Source of the DNA: Pedobacter planticolens
GTDB lineage: Bacteria > Bacteroidota > Bacteroidia > Sphingobacteriales > Sphingobacteriaceae
Length of the DNA stretch: 64,000 nucleotides
Assembly: GCF_014172375.1 (NCBI RefSeq)
Contig: NZ_WNXD01000001.1
Location: 868,001 to 932,000, forward strand
Reading direction: 5' to 3'
Shown: positions 8,005-17,718 of the stretch, in pieces
Layout: every line of letters begins with the position of its first letter
Numbering within the stretch: the first letter of the stretch is position 1
The notes under the pieces: model-generated
The model's database searches: none
Seen by the model: only the letters and a program-made list of their open reading frames with translations
Told to the model about the DNA's origin: nothing
Made by a program: the position numbers and the translations under genes

Positions 8005-11000
8005 GAAACTTAGTTTTTTTATTCTTGGTCATCATCATCGCCCTTGGCCACCATGCAAATGCCCAACAAATAGAATTAAGGGGCAGGGTAATCAGTGCCA
8101 CAGATCAAACCCCCTTGGCCGGTGTAACCGTTAAAATAGCCAATGGTGCTGCAGGTACAACCAATGCCAAAGGCGAGTTCAAGTTAGTGGTTACTGCCCA
8201 AAAGAATAAGCTTAGTATCAGTTTAATAGGGTATCAAACCCTGATGGTAACAATTGATCTAGCTCAAAAAAACGATGAAGTATTCCTACTCCAACCTACA
8301 ATAATCAACTTAAATGAAGTCACCATTACTACAGGGTATGAAATCGTGCCAAAAGAGCGGGTAACAGGTTCCTTCACGGTGATAGATAACAAAACCTATA
8401 ACCAGCAAATTGGTACGGGCGTGTTAGAACGGCTCCGTTTCATTACCAATGGCGTAGCCCCAGTAGCAGACAGAATTACTATTCTGGGCGATAATGCCAT
8501 GCTCATTAGAGGCATGAGCACACTTACACAAAACATACAACGGCCTTTGGTTATTGTAGATAATTTTGAATATCAGGGCGATTATAACAACATCAATCCA
8601 AATGATATAGAAAGTGTCAGTTTTTTAAAGGATGCTGCTGCAGGTTCTATCTGGGGGGCTAAAGCTGCAAACGGTGTAATTGTATTAACCACTAAAAAAG
8701 GAAAATATGGGCAGCCATTGAAAATTAATTTTACATCAAACCTTAGCACCGCTGCACCACCAGATCTGTATTACGATAAACCCATTGCTGCTGCCGACCT
8801 AATTGCTGTAGAACAGTTCTTGTTTGCTCAAAAATACCGTTTCACCGATACCGCCCGCAGTACACACCCGCCTTTTAGCCAAGTTTATGAACTGCTATTT
8901 AAACAAAAGGCTGGGCAAATTACTTCGGCAGCAGTAGCAGATGAACTGCGCAAACTGAGTACTAAAGATGTAAGAGCTGATTTTGCCAACTACTTTTACC
9001 AGCAGGAAATAAATCAGCAATATGCGTTATCGTTAAGTGGAGGCTCGCCAGTTATGGCTTGGAATTTAAGTTTGGGTGTAGATAGAAACAAGTCCAACTT
9101 AGCTGCCACCTACAACAGAAACACCTTAAGGTTTGGTAACCAAATTCAACTGAATAAAGCCCTAGCATTAAACCTAGATATAGCCTTTACCAATGGCTAT
9201 AATGGTTCTGGTAAGCCAGCCTATGGTAGCATTTCCCCTACCAATGGTGCCCTGCCAGTTTACAGTTCCTTTGCCGATGTAAATGGCAATGCCCTGCCTT
9301 TATATACCAATTATAGGCAAGGCTACATTGATAACCTAGGAGCGGGGAAGTTGTTAGACTGGCGCTATTATCCGTTAGAGGATTATAAATATGCAACCAC
9401 TGTTAACCGCATTAATGAACTGAATGCAACTATTGGACTAAACTATACCATCTTACCTGCGTTAAAGGCAGCTGTTAACTATCGAATAGCAAGGCAATGG
9501 TCTGGGCTAAGTACGCTAAATGCCGAACAAAGCTACCTTACACGTAACCTAATCAATACGTTTACCCAAGTAAATACTATCACAGGGTTGGTGAATTATA
9601 AAGTGCCAAGGGGCGATATTTATGATCACACCGATGAAGTAATGACCGCCCAAAACTTGCGAGCCCAACTGAACTACGATAAGCATTGGGGTTTAGGCGA
9701 ACTGCATGTACTGGCTGGAACGGAATGGAGCGAGCGTTTGCTGAGCTCAAACACACAGCGTCTGTATGGCTACGATGCAGAAATGCTTGGTTTTACACCT
9801 GTCGATGTTATCAATACCTATCCATCTTACATGAGCGGAAGCCTGACCAACATTCCTTACCTAGACAGCAGGGGCGAATTGAATAACCGTTTTACCTCTT
9901 ATTATGCCAATGCCGCTTACACGTTTGATAAAAGATATACCCTTTCTGCAAGTGCAAGAAGAGATGCTTCTAATTTATTTGGTGTAGCAACAAACGATAG
10001 GTGGGAACCTTTCTGGTCGGTAGGAGCAAGCTGGAATGTGTTGCAAGAAAAATGGTTCAAATCTGCAGCGATACAAGAGTTAAAGTTGCGGGCAAGTTAT
10101 GGTAAACAAGGTAACGTTGACCCTAAAAAAGTAGCCGTAACTACCATTGCCTATGGCAATAACAGTATTTATACCCAAACTCCATGGAGCCAGGTGGCCA
10201 ACTATCCAAATCCCGATTTAAAATGGGAACAGGTAGGCATGCTTAACCTAGGTATTGATTTCAATGCTTGGAAAGGAAAATTAAGCGGAAGTATAGAATA
10301 CTATACCAAGAAAATGAGCGATCTGTATGCCTTGGTAGCAATTGATAGAACTACAGGCATTTCATCTGGAACCGTTACACGGAACATTGGCCAAGCCAAA
10401 GGACATGGCTGGGATATAGAACTGAAAACATCCCATCAAATTGGGCAACTCAACTGGAATGCAGATCTTATCCTGAATACCTACACCGATAGGATCACAA
10501 AACTAAACCAGAATAATTTTACAGGTAGAGAAGTAATGGCTACTGGTTTTTCTATAGTGGAAGGGTATTCCCTTTCTTCACTTTTTGCCTTTAAATGGGC
10601 GGGGCTCGATCCGCAAACTGGCGATCCAATGGGTTATCTCAATGGTCAGGTTAGCAAAGATTACAGTGCGATATTAACCACTACAAAATTAGCCGATGCC
10701 ACCTATATCGGTTCTCAGTTTCCAAAGTTGTTTGGCTCTTTGGGCTCCAGTTGGAGGTATAAGGGCTTTGAATTAACAGCAAGGCTAAGCTACAAGTTTG
10801 CTTATTTTTTTAAAAGAAATTCTATTGATTACGGCGCTTTGGTTACCCAATTAGGTGGTCATGCGGATTACGCAAAAAGATGGCAAAAGTCTGGTGATGA
10901 GTTGTACACCAATGTACCCTCTTTTGTTTATCCAGTTATTGCCGTACGAGACGAGTTTTACCGTAATTCGGCTGTGCTTTTCGAAAAGGGGGACCATATT

Positions 11001-11198
11001 CGCCTGCAATACCTTAATCTTTCCTATACCTTAAACCAAAGTGCCTATAAATGGCTTCCGATAAAAGCAGTTAGGCTAGGCATTGCCGCCAATAAGTTGG
11101 GCATTATCTGGAAAGCAAATAAAGCTGGGCTAGATCCAGAAGCGAATACCATACCGCGTAGCCAAAATATAACGGCAGCACTAAATATTAATTTCTAA
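8001..11198 (+). CDS. SusC/RagA-family TonB-linked outer-membrane transporter
   Basis: This 1065-residue outer-membrane channel imports large ligands with energy from TonB. It has a signal peptide to about residue 21 and a carboxypeptidase-regulatory-like domain (ELRGRVISATDQTPLAGVTV). The plug follows with VTITTGYEIVPKERVTGSF and the SusC-type VSFLKDAAAGSIWGAKAANG, then a long beta-barrel ending in Phe (ALNINF). It is followed after 16 bp by its SusD partner. No glycosidase is attached to this pair, so the ligand may be a peptide, glycan or metal complex. The linked thioredoxin is the only clue. Confidence 0.93.
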   Translation: MRNLVFLFLVIIIALGHHANAQQIELRGRVISATDQTPLAGVTVKIANGAAGTTNAKGEFKLVVTAQKNKLSISLIGYQTLMVTIDLAQKNDEVFLLQPTIINLNEVTITTGYEIVPKERVTGSFTVIDNKTYNQQIGTGVLERLRFITNGVAPVADRITILGDNAMLIRGMSTLTQNIQRPLVIVDNFEYQGDYNNINPNDIESVSFLKDAAAGSIWGAKAANGVIVLTTKKGKYGQPLKINFTSNLSTAAPPDLYYDKPIAAADLIAVEQFLFAQKYRFTDTARSTHPPFSQVYELLFKQKAGQITSAAVADELRKLSTKDVRADFANYFYQQEINQQYALSLSGGSPVMAWNLSLGVDRNKSNLAATYNRNTLRFGNQIQLNKALALNLDIAFTNGYNGSGKPAYGSISPTNGALPVYSSFADVNGNALPLYTNYRQGYIDNLGAGKLLDWRYYPLEDYKYATTVNRINELNATIGLNYTILPALKAAVNYRIARQWSGLSTLNAEQSYLTRNLINTFTQVNTITGLVNYKVPRGDIYDHTDEVMTAQNLRAQLNYDKHWGLGELHVLAGTEWSERLLSSNTQRLYGYDAEMLGFTPVDVINTYPSYMSGSLTNIPYLDSRGELNNRFTSYYANAAYTFDKRYTLSASARRDASNLFGVATNDRWEPFWSVGASWNVLQEKWFKSAAIQELKLRASYGKQGNVDPKKVAVTTIAYGNNSIYTQTPWSQVANYPNPDLKWEQVGMLNLGIDFNAWKGKLSGSIEYYTKKMSDLYALVAIDRTTGISSGTVTRNIGQAKGHGWDIELKTSHQIGQLNWNADLILNTYTDRITKLNQNNFTGREVMATGFSIVEGYSLSSLFAFKWAGLDPQTGDPMGYLNGQVSKDYSAILTTTKLADATYIGSQFPKLFGSLGSSWRYKGFELTARLSYKFAYFFKRNSIDYGALVTQLGGHADYAKRWQKSGDELYTNVPSFVYPVIAVRDEFYRNSAVLFEKGDHIRLQYLNLSYTLNQSAYKWLPIKAVRLGIAANKLGIIWKANKAGLDPEANTIPRSQNITAALNINF

Positions 11199-11214
11199 CC
11201 TCATTCGTTTCAAC

Positions 11215-12570
11215 ATGAAAAAATGGATAAATAGCTTTTTACTTATCAGCACATTAGCCCTAATGGGCTGTGAAAAATTTTTGGAAGAAAAACCCAACAA
11301 GAAACTAGTGGTGCCCAGCACTGTGGCTAGTATACAAACCTTGTTGGATGATTATTCTACTCTTAATCAGAAAGAGGTAACCACAGGTATAAGTACCTGT
11401 GACGATTTTACCATGAGTACTGCGAACTGGCTTTCTTTGGATCAGAATAACAGAAACCTTTATGTCTGGTCAGCAAATAATGCATTTGTAACTGGAGCAG
11501 GCAGCCCTTGGACAACCCTGTATGCCAATGTATATAAAGCAAATGTGGTGTTGGATAGAATTGATGACGCCATAGACCGAACAACAAATTTAACAGCGTG
11601 GGGAAACGTGAAGGGCCAAGCACTGTTTTTAAGGGCGAGGTCTTATCTAAACCTACTTTCCATTTGGTCATTACCTTATGATCAGGCTACTTCAACTACA
11701 GATATGGGCGTGCCCTTAAGATTGGATGTTAATTTTAATACCCCATCGGTAAGGGCTAGTGTGGAAGTAGGCTACCAGCAAGTTTTGAACGATTTACGAG
11801 CAGCAGCGGCCTTACTGCCCAATTACCCAGTACACGTCATCAGGCCCTCAAAACCTGCTGCCTATGCGTTCTTGGCAAGGGCTTTCCTAACCATGAATAA
11901 ACCAGATAGTTGCCTTAAATATACAGCGCTTGCCTTACAACTGAAGAGTAACCTGATGGATTACAATGCCAGCGAAGGGATTAATAGCAAGGCAGAATAT
12001 CCATTTTTGAGGTTTAATCCAGAAGTAATCTTTGAAACGTATATGCCATACCCAGCTACCTTGCAAAAAGGAGATATCGATAAAGAATTGTATGATTCCT
12101 ATGCGACCAATGACCTTAGGAAAACAATGTACCATAGATCAGCTACGGCAGTAGGTATTTTTAAGGGAACCTATTCTGGTGGTACTTTTTTATTTAATGG
12201 CCCAGCAACAGACGAACTGTATTTGATGAAAGCAGAGAGTTTAGCAAGGTTAGAGGATAAAGAGGGCGCACTAACAACGCTTAATGAGTTAGTGCTGAAA
12301 CGTTTCAAGACTGGCACATTTGTTCCTTATACGGCAACAACAGTAGCAGAAGTCTTACAAATGGTTTTATTAGAAAGAAGAAAGGAACTGGTTTTTAGAG
12401 GGCTGAGGTGGATGGATGTTCGCCGTTTGAACAAGATAGGTGCCAACATAACCATGAAAAGGCAGTTGAATGGAGTGGACTATCTAGTAAAGCCTAATGA
12501 GTTGAGGTATGCCTTGCCCATACCAGAAGATATCGTTGAACTGACAGGAATGCCTCAAAATTACAGATAA
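11215..12570 (+). CDS. SusD/RagB-family surface lipoprotein
   Basis: This 451-residue partner of the preceding SusC caps the channel and captures ligand at the cell surface. The lipobox is LALMGC (Cys about residue 19), followed by EKFLEEKPNKK. SusD hallmarks are GQALFLRARSYLNLLSIW, a TPR-like helical core (AYAFLARAFLTM) and a C-terminal ERRKELVFRGLRWMDVRRL segment. The gene ends at a strong bidirectional terminator, which closes the thioredoxin-SusC-SusD operon. Confidence 0.92.
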   Translation: MKKWINSFLLISTLALMGCEKFLEEKPNKKLVVPSTVASIQTLLDDYSTLNQKEVTTGISTCDDFTMSTANWLSLDQNNRNLYVWSANNAFVTGAGSPWTTLYANVYKANVVLDRIDDAIDRTTNLTAWGNVKGQALFLRARSYLNLLSIWSLPYDQATSTTDMGVPLRLDVNFNTPSVRASVEVGYQQVLNDLRAAAALLPNYPVHVIRPSKPAAYAFLARAFLTMNKPDSCLKYTALALQLKSNLMDYNASEGINSKAEYPFLRFNPEVIFETYMPYPATLQKGDIDKELYDSYATNDLRKTMYHRSATAVGIFKGTYSGGTFLFNGPATDELYLMKAESLARLEDKEGALTTLNELVLKRFKTGTFVPYTATTVAEVLQMVLLERRKELVFRGLRWMDVRRLNKIGANITMKRQLNGVDYLVKPNELRYALPIPEDIVELTGMPQNYR

Positions 12571-12572
12571 CA

Positions 12573-12602
12573 TAAATCCCCCAGCTCATACTGGGGGATT
12601 TA
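12573..12602. terminator. bidirectional intrinsic terminator
   Basis: A perfect 12-bp stem, TAAATCCCCCAG (12573-12584) with CTGGGGGATTTA (12591-12602), encloses a 6-nt loop. It separates SusD from the convergent DUF6520 gene, and the A/T-rich stem ends allow termination in both directions. Confidence 0.85.
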
Positions 12603-12606
12603 CTAG

Positions 12607-12978
12607 TTAATTTTGCTGTGCTACAATGTGATCATCATCTGTTACATAATCGTTCACCTCATTTGGAGAAGCCAGTTCGGTGTTAAAAAAATCATCCAAT
12701 TTTTCCAACATAGTGCCAGGGGCAGTTAGGTTATCAGAATCAACACTGAGCACACAGATGTTGGTTTCTCCTATACAACTTACTTCTTCAGGATCGGTAA
12801 CATACTCCCAATTGTCAATGTCTCTGTAATTGGTTTCATTAAAAGTAGTACCTGTGTACTTAAAATACTGAGTACTTCTTTTTTTATCGCTAAACTTAAA
12901 GGCACTTTGGGTAAATGCCAAAGAAAGGCCTAATACGATTGCGATTAACGGCAATAAATTTTTTAGTTTTCTCATCAT
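12607..12978 (-). CDS. DUF6520-like small exported protein
   Basis: This 123-residue protein has an N-terminal hydrophobic signal (MMRKLKNLLPLIAIVLGLSL, then AFTQSAF). The body contains STQYFKYTGTTFNETNYRDI, DNWEYV and two cysteines (VSCIGETNICVLSVD). This matches my memory of the DUF6520 family, small Bacteroidota proteins often near TlpA/MauE-type or SusC/SusD genes. The function is unknown. It converges on the SusD gene across a shared terminator. The first or second Met may be the start. Confidence 0.7.
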   Translation of the reverse strand: MMRKLKNLLPLIAIVLGLSLAFTQSAFKFSDKKRSTQYFKYTGTTFNETNYRDIDNWEYVTDPEEVSCIGETNICVLSVDSDNLTAPGTMLEKLDDFFNTELASPNEVNDYVTDDDHIVAQQN

Positions 12979-13137
12979 CCTTGACTGCTTTGTTGCATTT
13001 GAAAAAACAGCCGAAAAAGTTGGTTTAAAATTAATAAGCTATGTTATGCCACTTTGGTAGGCTTCGTCACCAGAACTCACAAATTATCCGAACTCGTCCG
13101 TTCTCTGTTATATATAAATCAATAGGTCATCTCTTTC

Positions 13138-13362
13138 CTAGTCCTCTGCCTGCAACACATACCTGTTCAGTTGTTTGTCGTAAACAATCAAATGCCCCTC
13201 CAAACGCAAACGGGCTAGCAGCCGTTTAATAGTACAGGGGTGGCAATGCAGCAATGCTGCAGCGTTGGCCGTACTGATCAACTGCCCATGTTTAGCTAGG
13301 AACAAAACCCTTTGTAACCGTAATCGATGTTGCAGAATGGACATATCATATGCGTTGTCCAT
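13138..13362 (-). CDS. small HTH protein
   Basis: This 74-residue protein contains STANAAALLHCHPCTIKRLL, then ARLRLEGHLIVYDKQLNRYVL: an HTH followed by a beta-wing, as in the DeoR/MarR-like winged fold. There are no other domains. It lies just downstream of the Crp-like gene on the same strand (61 bp apart). It may be a stand-alone DNA-binding protein or the remnant of a larger regulator. Confidence 0.55.
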   Translation of the reverse strand: MDNAYDMSILQHRLRLQRVLFLAKHGQLISTANAAALLHCHPCTIKRLLARLRLEGHLIVYDKQLNRYVLQAED

Positions 13363-13423
13363 TCAAATTTCGATAGGCAGAGTAGCATTAGGCGTTAGGT
13401 AATCGTAAGAAATGCAGTAGCTG

Positions 13424-14032
13424 TTACTTGGGTTTTCTTACTAATTCTTTCAATAAAGCACTCAAAGACGGCGGGGTAATGCCCAAATAAGAAGCAATAT
13501 TTTTTTGGCTAACGATATTGCCTATGCCTTGGTATTTGGCGCTGAGGTATAGGTATTTTTGAGTAGCATTACTTAAGCGGTACACGTTTCTCTCCTGATA
13601 CACCTCTAGCAGGTAATCCAACAAAATCTGTTTGCTCACCTGTAAAAAATCAGGAAATAAATCTTCTAAAGCCAACCAATCGTGGTAGCTTAATCGAAAT
13701 ACGATTGCATTTTCTTCACATATAATGCCCTTATTATCAGATTTTTGATGTAAAAAATTATATAGTGAAGTGGCAAAATGGTCTAGTCCAGTAAAATCGA
13801 TTGTTTCCTCTTCAAAACCATCTGTTTGATACACCCTAAAAAAACCTTTGACCACAAAATAGGCATGCTTGCAAACGTCGCCAGGGTACAGCAGTTGGCT
13901 GCCCTTTAAAACGGTTAGCTCTTTAACTCTTAGGTGTATGGCGTTAACGAGTTCGGCATTAACATTTCCTCTAAACTGTAGGTAGTTAATGAAATAAGTG
14001 AAATTCATAGGCAAGTTTAATAGGATTATCAA
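13424..14032 (-). CDS. Crp/Fnr-family regulator
   Basis: This is a 202-residue protein with a cyclic-nucleotide-binding-like beta-barrel (residues about 30-120: LKGSQLLYPGDVCKHAYFVV then KGFFRVYQ). A C-terminal winged HTH follows (NIVSQKNIASYLGITPPSLS, then ALLKEL). Bacteroidota Crp-like proteins of this size often lack conserved cAMP-contact residues, so the effector is unknown. A start at residue 9 (MNFTYFINYL) is more family-like than the first Met. A short, Pro-ended C-terminus (VRKPK) is normal for this group. Confidence 0.82.
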   Translation of the reverse strand: MIILLNLPMNFTYFINYLQFRGNVNAELVNAIHLRVKELTVLKGSQLLYPGDVCKHAYFVVKGFFRVYQTDGFEEETIDFTGLDHFATSLYNFLHQKSDNKGIICEENAIVFRLSYHDWLALEDLFPDFLQVSKQILLDYLLEVYQERNVYRLSNATQKYLYLSAKYQGIGNIVSQKNIASYLGITPPSLSALLKELVRKPK

Positions 14033-14114
14033 CTAGATAAAACTGGGTCATTCTCCTAATTTCGCATCGTCATCCCTGATTAAATTTTGTAGTAAGAATA
14101 ATAATTAGGTTAAA

Positions 14115-14375
14115 ATGTATACGGAGATTCTTAAAAAACTAGAAGCACTACTGGTGCTTCAACAAAAAATTTTAGCGAGTTTACTTGTGGTTGAAAAACA
14201 AGCCATACCCATAGTAAACGATGAATGGTTGGATAATACAGATGTAAAACGCCTGCTAAAAATTAGCGATAGCTCATTGTATCGGTTACGCAAACAACAG
14301 CTCTTGCCCTGCAAACGGATTGCGGGCAAATGGTATTATTCTAGGTTGGCACTAGCAACAATCATCAGTGGTTAA
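14115..14375 (+). CDS. excisionase-type helix-turn-helix protein
   Basis: This is an 86-residue protein. After an N-terminal helix it has DEWLDNTDVKRLLKISDSSL, then YRLRKQQLLPCKRIAGKWYY, the pattern of the HTH_17 / MerR-like excisionase fold common in Bacteroidota mobile and accessory DNA. It is divergent from the Crp-like gene (82 bp between starts). No integrase is nearby, so a recombination role is not supported; a small regulator is as likely. Confidence 0.7.
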   Translation: MYTEILKKLEALLVLQQKILASLLVVEKQAIPIVNDEWLDNTDVKRLLKISDSSLYRLRKQQLLPCKRIAGKWYYSRLALATIISG

Positions 14376-14478
14376 ATATAGCCGCAGTAAAACTGTAGCT
14401 ATACAACCTAAAATGCGATCAGCTGGGTATTTCACCGGTCTAAACTATCTGGTTAAAATTAAGGTTGAACGGTGAAGC

Positions 14479-14571
14479 TCAGTCAATACGTAAAATAGCA
14501 TTAGCGCTTAATTGATAAAGATCGTGTTGCTGGGCAAGGAAGCCTGCATTGCTAAAAGGAAATTTTTTCAT
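14479..14571 (-). CDS. possible 30-residue peptide
   Basis: ATG at 14571 opens a short frame that begins MKKFPFSNAGFLAQQHD and ends AILRID before TGA. The start is preceded by A/T-rich DNA typical of Bacteroidota leaders. It has no recognised motif and no neighbour that would explain it. The peptide has a natural look, but a frame this short arises by chance easily. Confidence 0.22.
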   Translation of the reverse strand: MKKFPFSNAGFLAQQHDLYQLSANAILRID

Positions 14572-14910
14572 TGTAAATTTAGGTTAATAGTAAGTCCTCA
14601 AATTAGAATAGAACACGAATTTTTTTTAAAAACCCTACCCTTTATTTGCTGAACGATGTCCTTTTTTTTGACAAGTGATGTTTCGCGATAATAAAATAAC
14701 TTTTAGTTAACTAGTGCTACAGAAAATTAGCTTAAATAGGTAGTTTATCCTTTGTACAAACTCAAAGTTCTTAGTTTGTTTGCTAATTGTTTAGGTCTTG
14801 TTCGGTACACCTTCGAGACACCTTCGAGAAAACCCAACTTTTCTCGAACAAGACCCAAAGAAGACCCAAAGAAAAGATATTATTTTGCAATTCATTTACC
14901 ACTGCTGCAA

Positions 14911-15542
14911 AGAGCCGAGGCAAGCTCGTACGATGGCTCTTTAACCATAGCATTACGGTTCCCGCTTTCGCGAGAATGACGTAAAAAAGAAGGCTATGTG
15001 ATAAAATAATGGGGTAGGTGGTGCGGCTCTTCAAAAATCTCAACCCTATCCCATTTTACCACTGCCCCAAAGAGCGTAGGGCAGACAGGAAAGGCGAGCC
15101 ATGTGTAAGCCTAAAGCGTGGAAGCATCGTTCCTGACTTGATTGTTTGGTTCTTTATCATCAAGGAAAACTACGTAGTACTCTTGAACACCCATAAAATA
15201 AACACTCGTGAAAAAAGTTACTTGACCCATCGGCTGTCAAGAGCCGAGGCAAGCCCATACGATGGCTCTTTAACCATAGCATTACGGTTCCCGCTTTCGC
15301 GAGAATGACGTGAAGAAGAAGGCTATTTGATAAAATAATGGGGTAGGTGGTGCGGCTCTTCAAAAATCTCAACCCTATCCCATTTTACCACTGCCCCAAA
15401 GAGCGCAGGGCAGACAGGAACGGCGAGCCATGTGTAAGCCTAGAGCGTGGAAGCATCGTTCCTGACTTGATTGTTTGCTTCTTTATCATCAAGGATTACT
15501 GCGAAGCATTCTTGAATACCCTTAAAATAAACAACCATGAAA
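14911..15542. repeat. tandem duplication of an approximately 330-bp non-coding unit
   Basis: Two near-identical copies begin AGAGCCGAGGCAAGC at 14911 and at 15240, a period of 329 bp. Each carries, in order, a GCATTACGGTTCCCG palindrome, a GGGGTAGGTGGTGCGGCTC block, CAAAGAGCG-AGGGCAGACAGG and a CTTGATTGTTT...ATCAAGG palindrome. Each ends at AAAATAAACA. The parallel short open frames inside are repeats of one another and are not genes. Confidence 0.85.
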
Positions 15543-15549
15543 AACGAAG

Positions 15550-15971
15550 GAGCCTCTCGGCGGCGGCAAGCCGAGGCAAGGAAGAGCGTAGGGCAAATAA
15601 CATGTAAGGAGATTGCCACGGTTTGCGAAGGGCAACCTCGCAAAGACGACTAGGTGGATACTAACGCATTACGATCCCGTATCAAGTACGGGATGACGGC
15701 ATAGGAGCAGAGAGCCCCTCGGCGGCGGCGAGCCGAGGCAAGGAAGAGCGTAGGGCAAATAACATGTAAGGAGATTGCCACGGTTTGCGAAGGGCAAAAC
15801 CTCGCAAAGACGTGCTAAGCGAACACTACCGCATTACGATCCCGTATCAAGTACGGGATGACGGTATAGGAGGAAAGAGCCTCTCGGTGGCGGCGAGCCG
15901 AGGCAAGGAAGAGCGTAGGGTAAATGAATATAATAGGAGATTGCTTCGTCGCTTCTCTCCTCGCAAAGACG
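15550..15971. repeat. array of three approximately 163-bp units
   Basis: Units start with GAGCCTCTCGG or GAGCCCCTCGG at 15550, 15712 and 15877. The first two hold a GC-rich CGGCGGCG-AGCCGAGG block, GGAGATTGCCACGG...CGCAAAGACG, and a perfect palindrome GATCCCGTATCAAGTACGGG. The third is shorter and divergent. A single related copy lies at about 7013-7162. I see no gene between 14376 and 16175 apart from the doubtful short peptide. Confidence 0.85.
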
Positions 15972-16175
15972 ACCGCTTTACAACCTCAATTAACACAACA
16001 CCATTCCCTAATATTAACACAACTGCAGTCATCATGTTAACAAATTTCTTTACTTTAATAACAGAAAAGTTGCAAATAAATAAAATATTTAAGTACTTAG
16101 TTAAATTATGTATAACATAATAAGTCAAAGAGCTGCAACACATTGCAATTTAATCGACCATCCCAAACACAAAAA

Positions 16176-17708
16176 ATGAAAATAATTAAACTTCCGATCC
16201 TCCTTTTTGTACTCTATTGTAGTTTGCCATTTAATGTGCTGGCGCAAACCAAACCTAATATTGTCATTATTGTTTCTGATGATCATGCCTATCAAGCAAT
16301 TAGCGCTTACGGTAGCAAACTGATGCAAACACCAAATATAGATCGCATTGCAAAAGAAGGAGCTCGCTTTGATAAAGCCTATGTAACCAATTCAATTTGC
16401 GGACCAAGTAGAGCAGTAATCCTGACAGGTAAATACAGTCATAAAAATGGATTTAAGGATAATGAAAGCTCTGTGTTTAATGGAGATCAGGATACATTTG
16501 TGAAGCAACTACAAAAAGGCGGCTATCAAACGGCATGGATTGGTAAATGGCATTTAGAGAGTAAACCACAAGGTTTTGATTTCTGGCAAATTTTGCCTGC
16601 TCAAGGGCAGTATTATAATCCTGATTTTGATATGATGGATGGCTCTAAAAAACGTTTTGACGGCTATGTATCCAATGTAATTGAAGATGTAACAGAAGAT
16701 TGGTTAGATAAAAGAGATGCCACTAAACCATTTTGCTTGGTGATAGGGCATAAGGCTACCCACAGGGTTTGGCTACCAGACACAACCGATCTAGGTAAAT
16801 TTGATAACGTTACTTTTCCGTTGCCACACAATTTCTACGATACCTATACCACTAGAGAAGCTGCAAAAGTACAAGACATGACCATTGCTAAAACGATGAT
16901 TATGGGCTATGATTTAAAGATGTTTGGGTCTGACGAAAATGAAAGCAAAGATGGCAACTTCAAAAGGATGAACGCACAGCAAAGAGCTAAAGTAGATGCC
17001 TATTATAAACCCATTGAAGCTAAATTTAATCAGCAAAAACTAACGGGGAATGCCTTAACCGAATGGAAATACCAGCGTTACATGCGAGATTATTTAAGTA
17101 CAGCCACTTCATTGGATCGGAATATTGGTCGCACACTAGATTATTTGGATAAACATAATTTAACCAAAAACACCATTGTCATTTACCTATCAGATCAAGG
17201 TTTTTATATGGGCGAGCATGGTTGGTTTGATAAACGTTGGATTTACGAAGAATCATTCCGTACGCCTATGGTAATGCGCTACCCAGGTGTAATTAAACCA
17301 GGTACGGTTTCCAACAAATTTGTAATGAACTTAGATATTGCTCCAACGATGTTGGATGCAGCAGGTGTTGCTATCCCTAAAGATGAACAAGGACAATCAA
17401 TGCTGCCCTTACTTAAAAATAAGAATGCCAAAGGACGCAATGCGATCTACTATCATTATTATGAAAATGGCGAACATTCGGTTTCTCCTCATTTTGGGAT
17501 CAGAAACCAACGTTATAAACTGGTTCGTTTTTATAAAAGGGTAAATTCTTGGGAACTGTATGATTTGCAAAAAGATCCGAATGAAATGCATAACTTGTAT
17601 GAACAAAAGGAGTACAAAAAAATTGTAGCTGAAATGAAAGTTGAATTAAATCAATTAATTGATAAATACGATGATCAGGATGCAAAAAAGATAGTAGCGG
17701 AAAAGTAG
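16176..17708 (+). CDS. sulfatase, family S1, Cys-type
   Basis: This enzyme hydrolyses sulfate esters, most likely on the glycan handled by the neighbouring locus. I chose ATG 16176 because it starts a signal peptide ending SLPFNVLAQ; an upstream in-frame ATG at 16143 only adds polar residues. The signature CGPSRAVILTGKY puts the formylglycine-forming Cys at residue 75. VSDDHAYQ (residues 33-40) supplies metal ligands, and DQGFYMGEHGWFDKR is the C-terminal metal/substrate segment. Maturation needs a formylglycine-generating enzyme or anSME, not seen in this window. The GH18-like gene starts 10 bp downstream. Confidence 0.93.
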   Translation: MKIIKLPILLFVLYCSLPFNVLAQTKPNIVIIVSDDHAYQAISAYGSKLMQTPNIDRIAKEGARFDKAYVTNSICGPSRAVILTGKYSHKNGFKDNESSVFNGDQDTFVKQLQKGGYQTAWIGKWHLESKPQGFDFWQILPAQGQYYNPDFDMMDGSKKRFDGYVSNVIEDVTEDWLDKRDATKPFCLVIGHKATHRVWLPDTTDLGKFDNVTFPLPHNFYDTYTTREAAKVQDMTIAKTMIMGYDLKMFGSDENESKDGNFKRMNAQQRAKVDAYYKPIEAKFNQQKLTGNALTEWKYQRYMRDYLSTATSLDRNIGRTLDYLDKHNLTKNTIVIYLSDQGFYMGEHGWFDKRWIYEESFRTPMVMRYPGVIKPGTVSNKFVMNLDIAPTMLDAAGVAIPKDEQGQSMLPLLKNKNAKGRNAIYYHYYENGEHSVSPHFGIRNQRYKLVRFYKRVNSWELYDLQKDPNEMHNLYEQKEYKKIVAEMKVELNQLIDKYDDQDAKKIVAEK

Positions 17709-17718
17709 GGGTATATGA

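Noticed and set aside
8001..11198. Short antisense and out-of-frame open frames within SusC, SusD and GH genes
   Set aside because: They are shadows of strong, recognisable genes on the other frame and have no features of their own.
15018..15607. Two parallel frames beginning MVRLFKNLNPIPFYHC
   Set aside because: They are the same segment of a tandem non-coding duplication; similarity follows from the duplication, not selection on protein.
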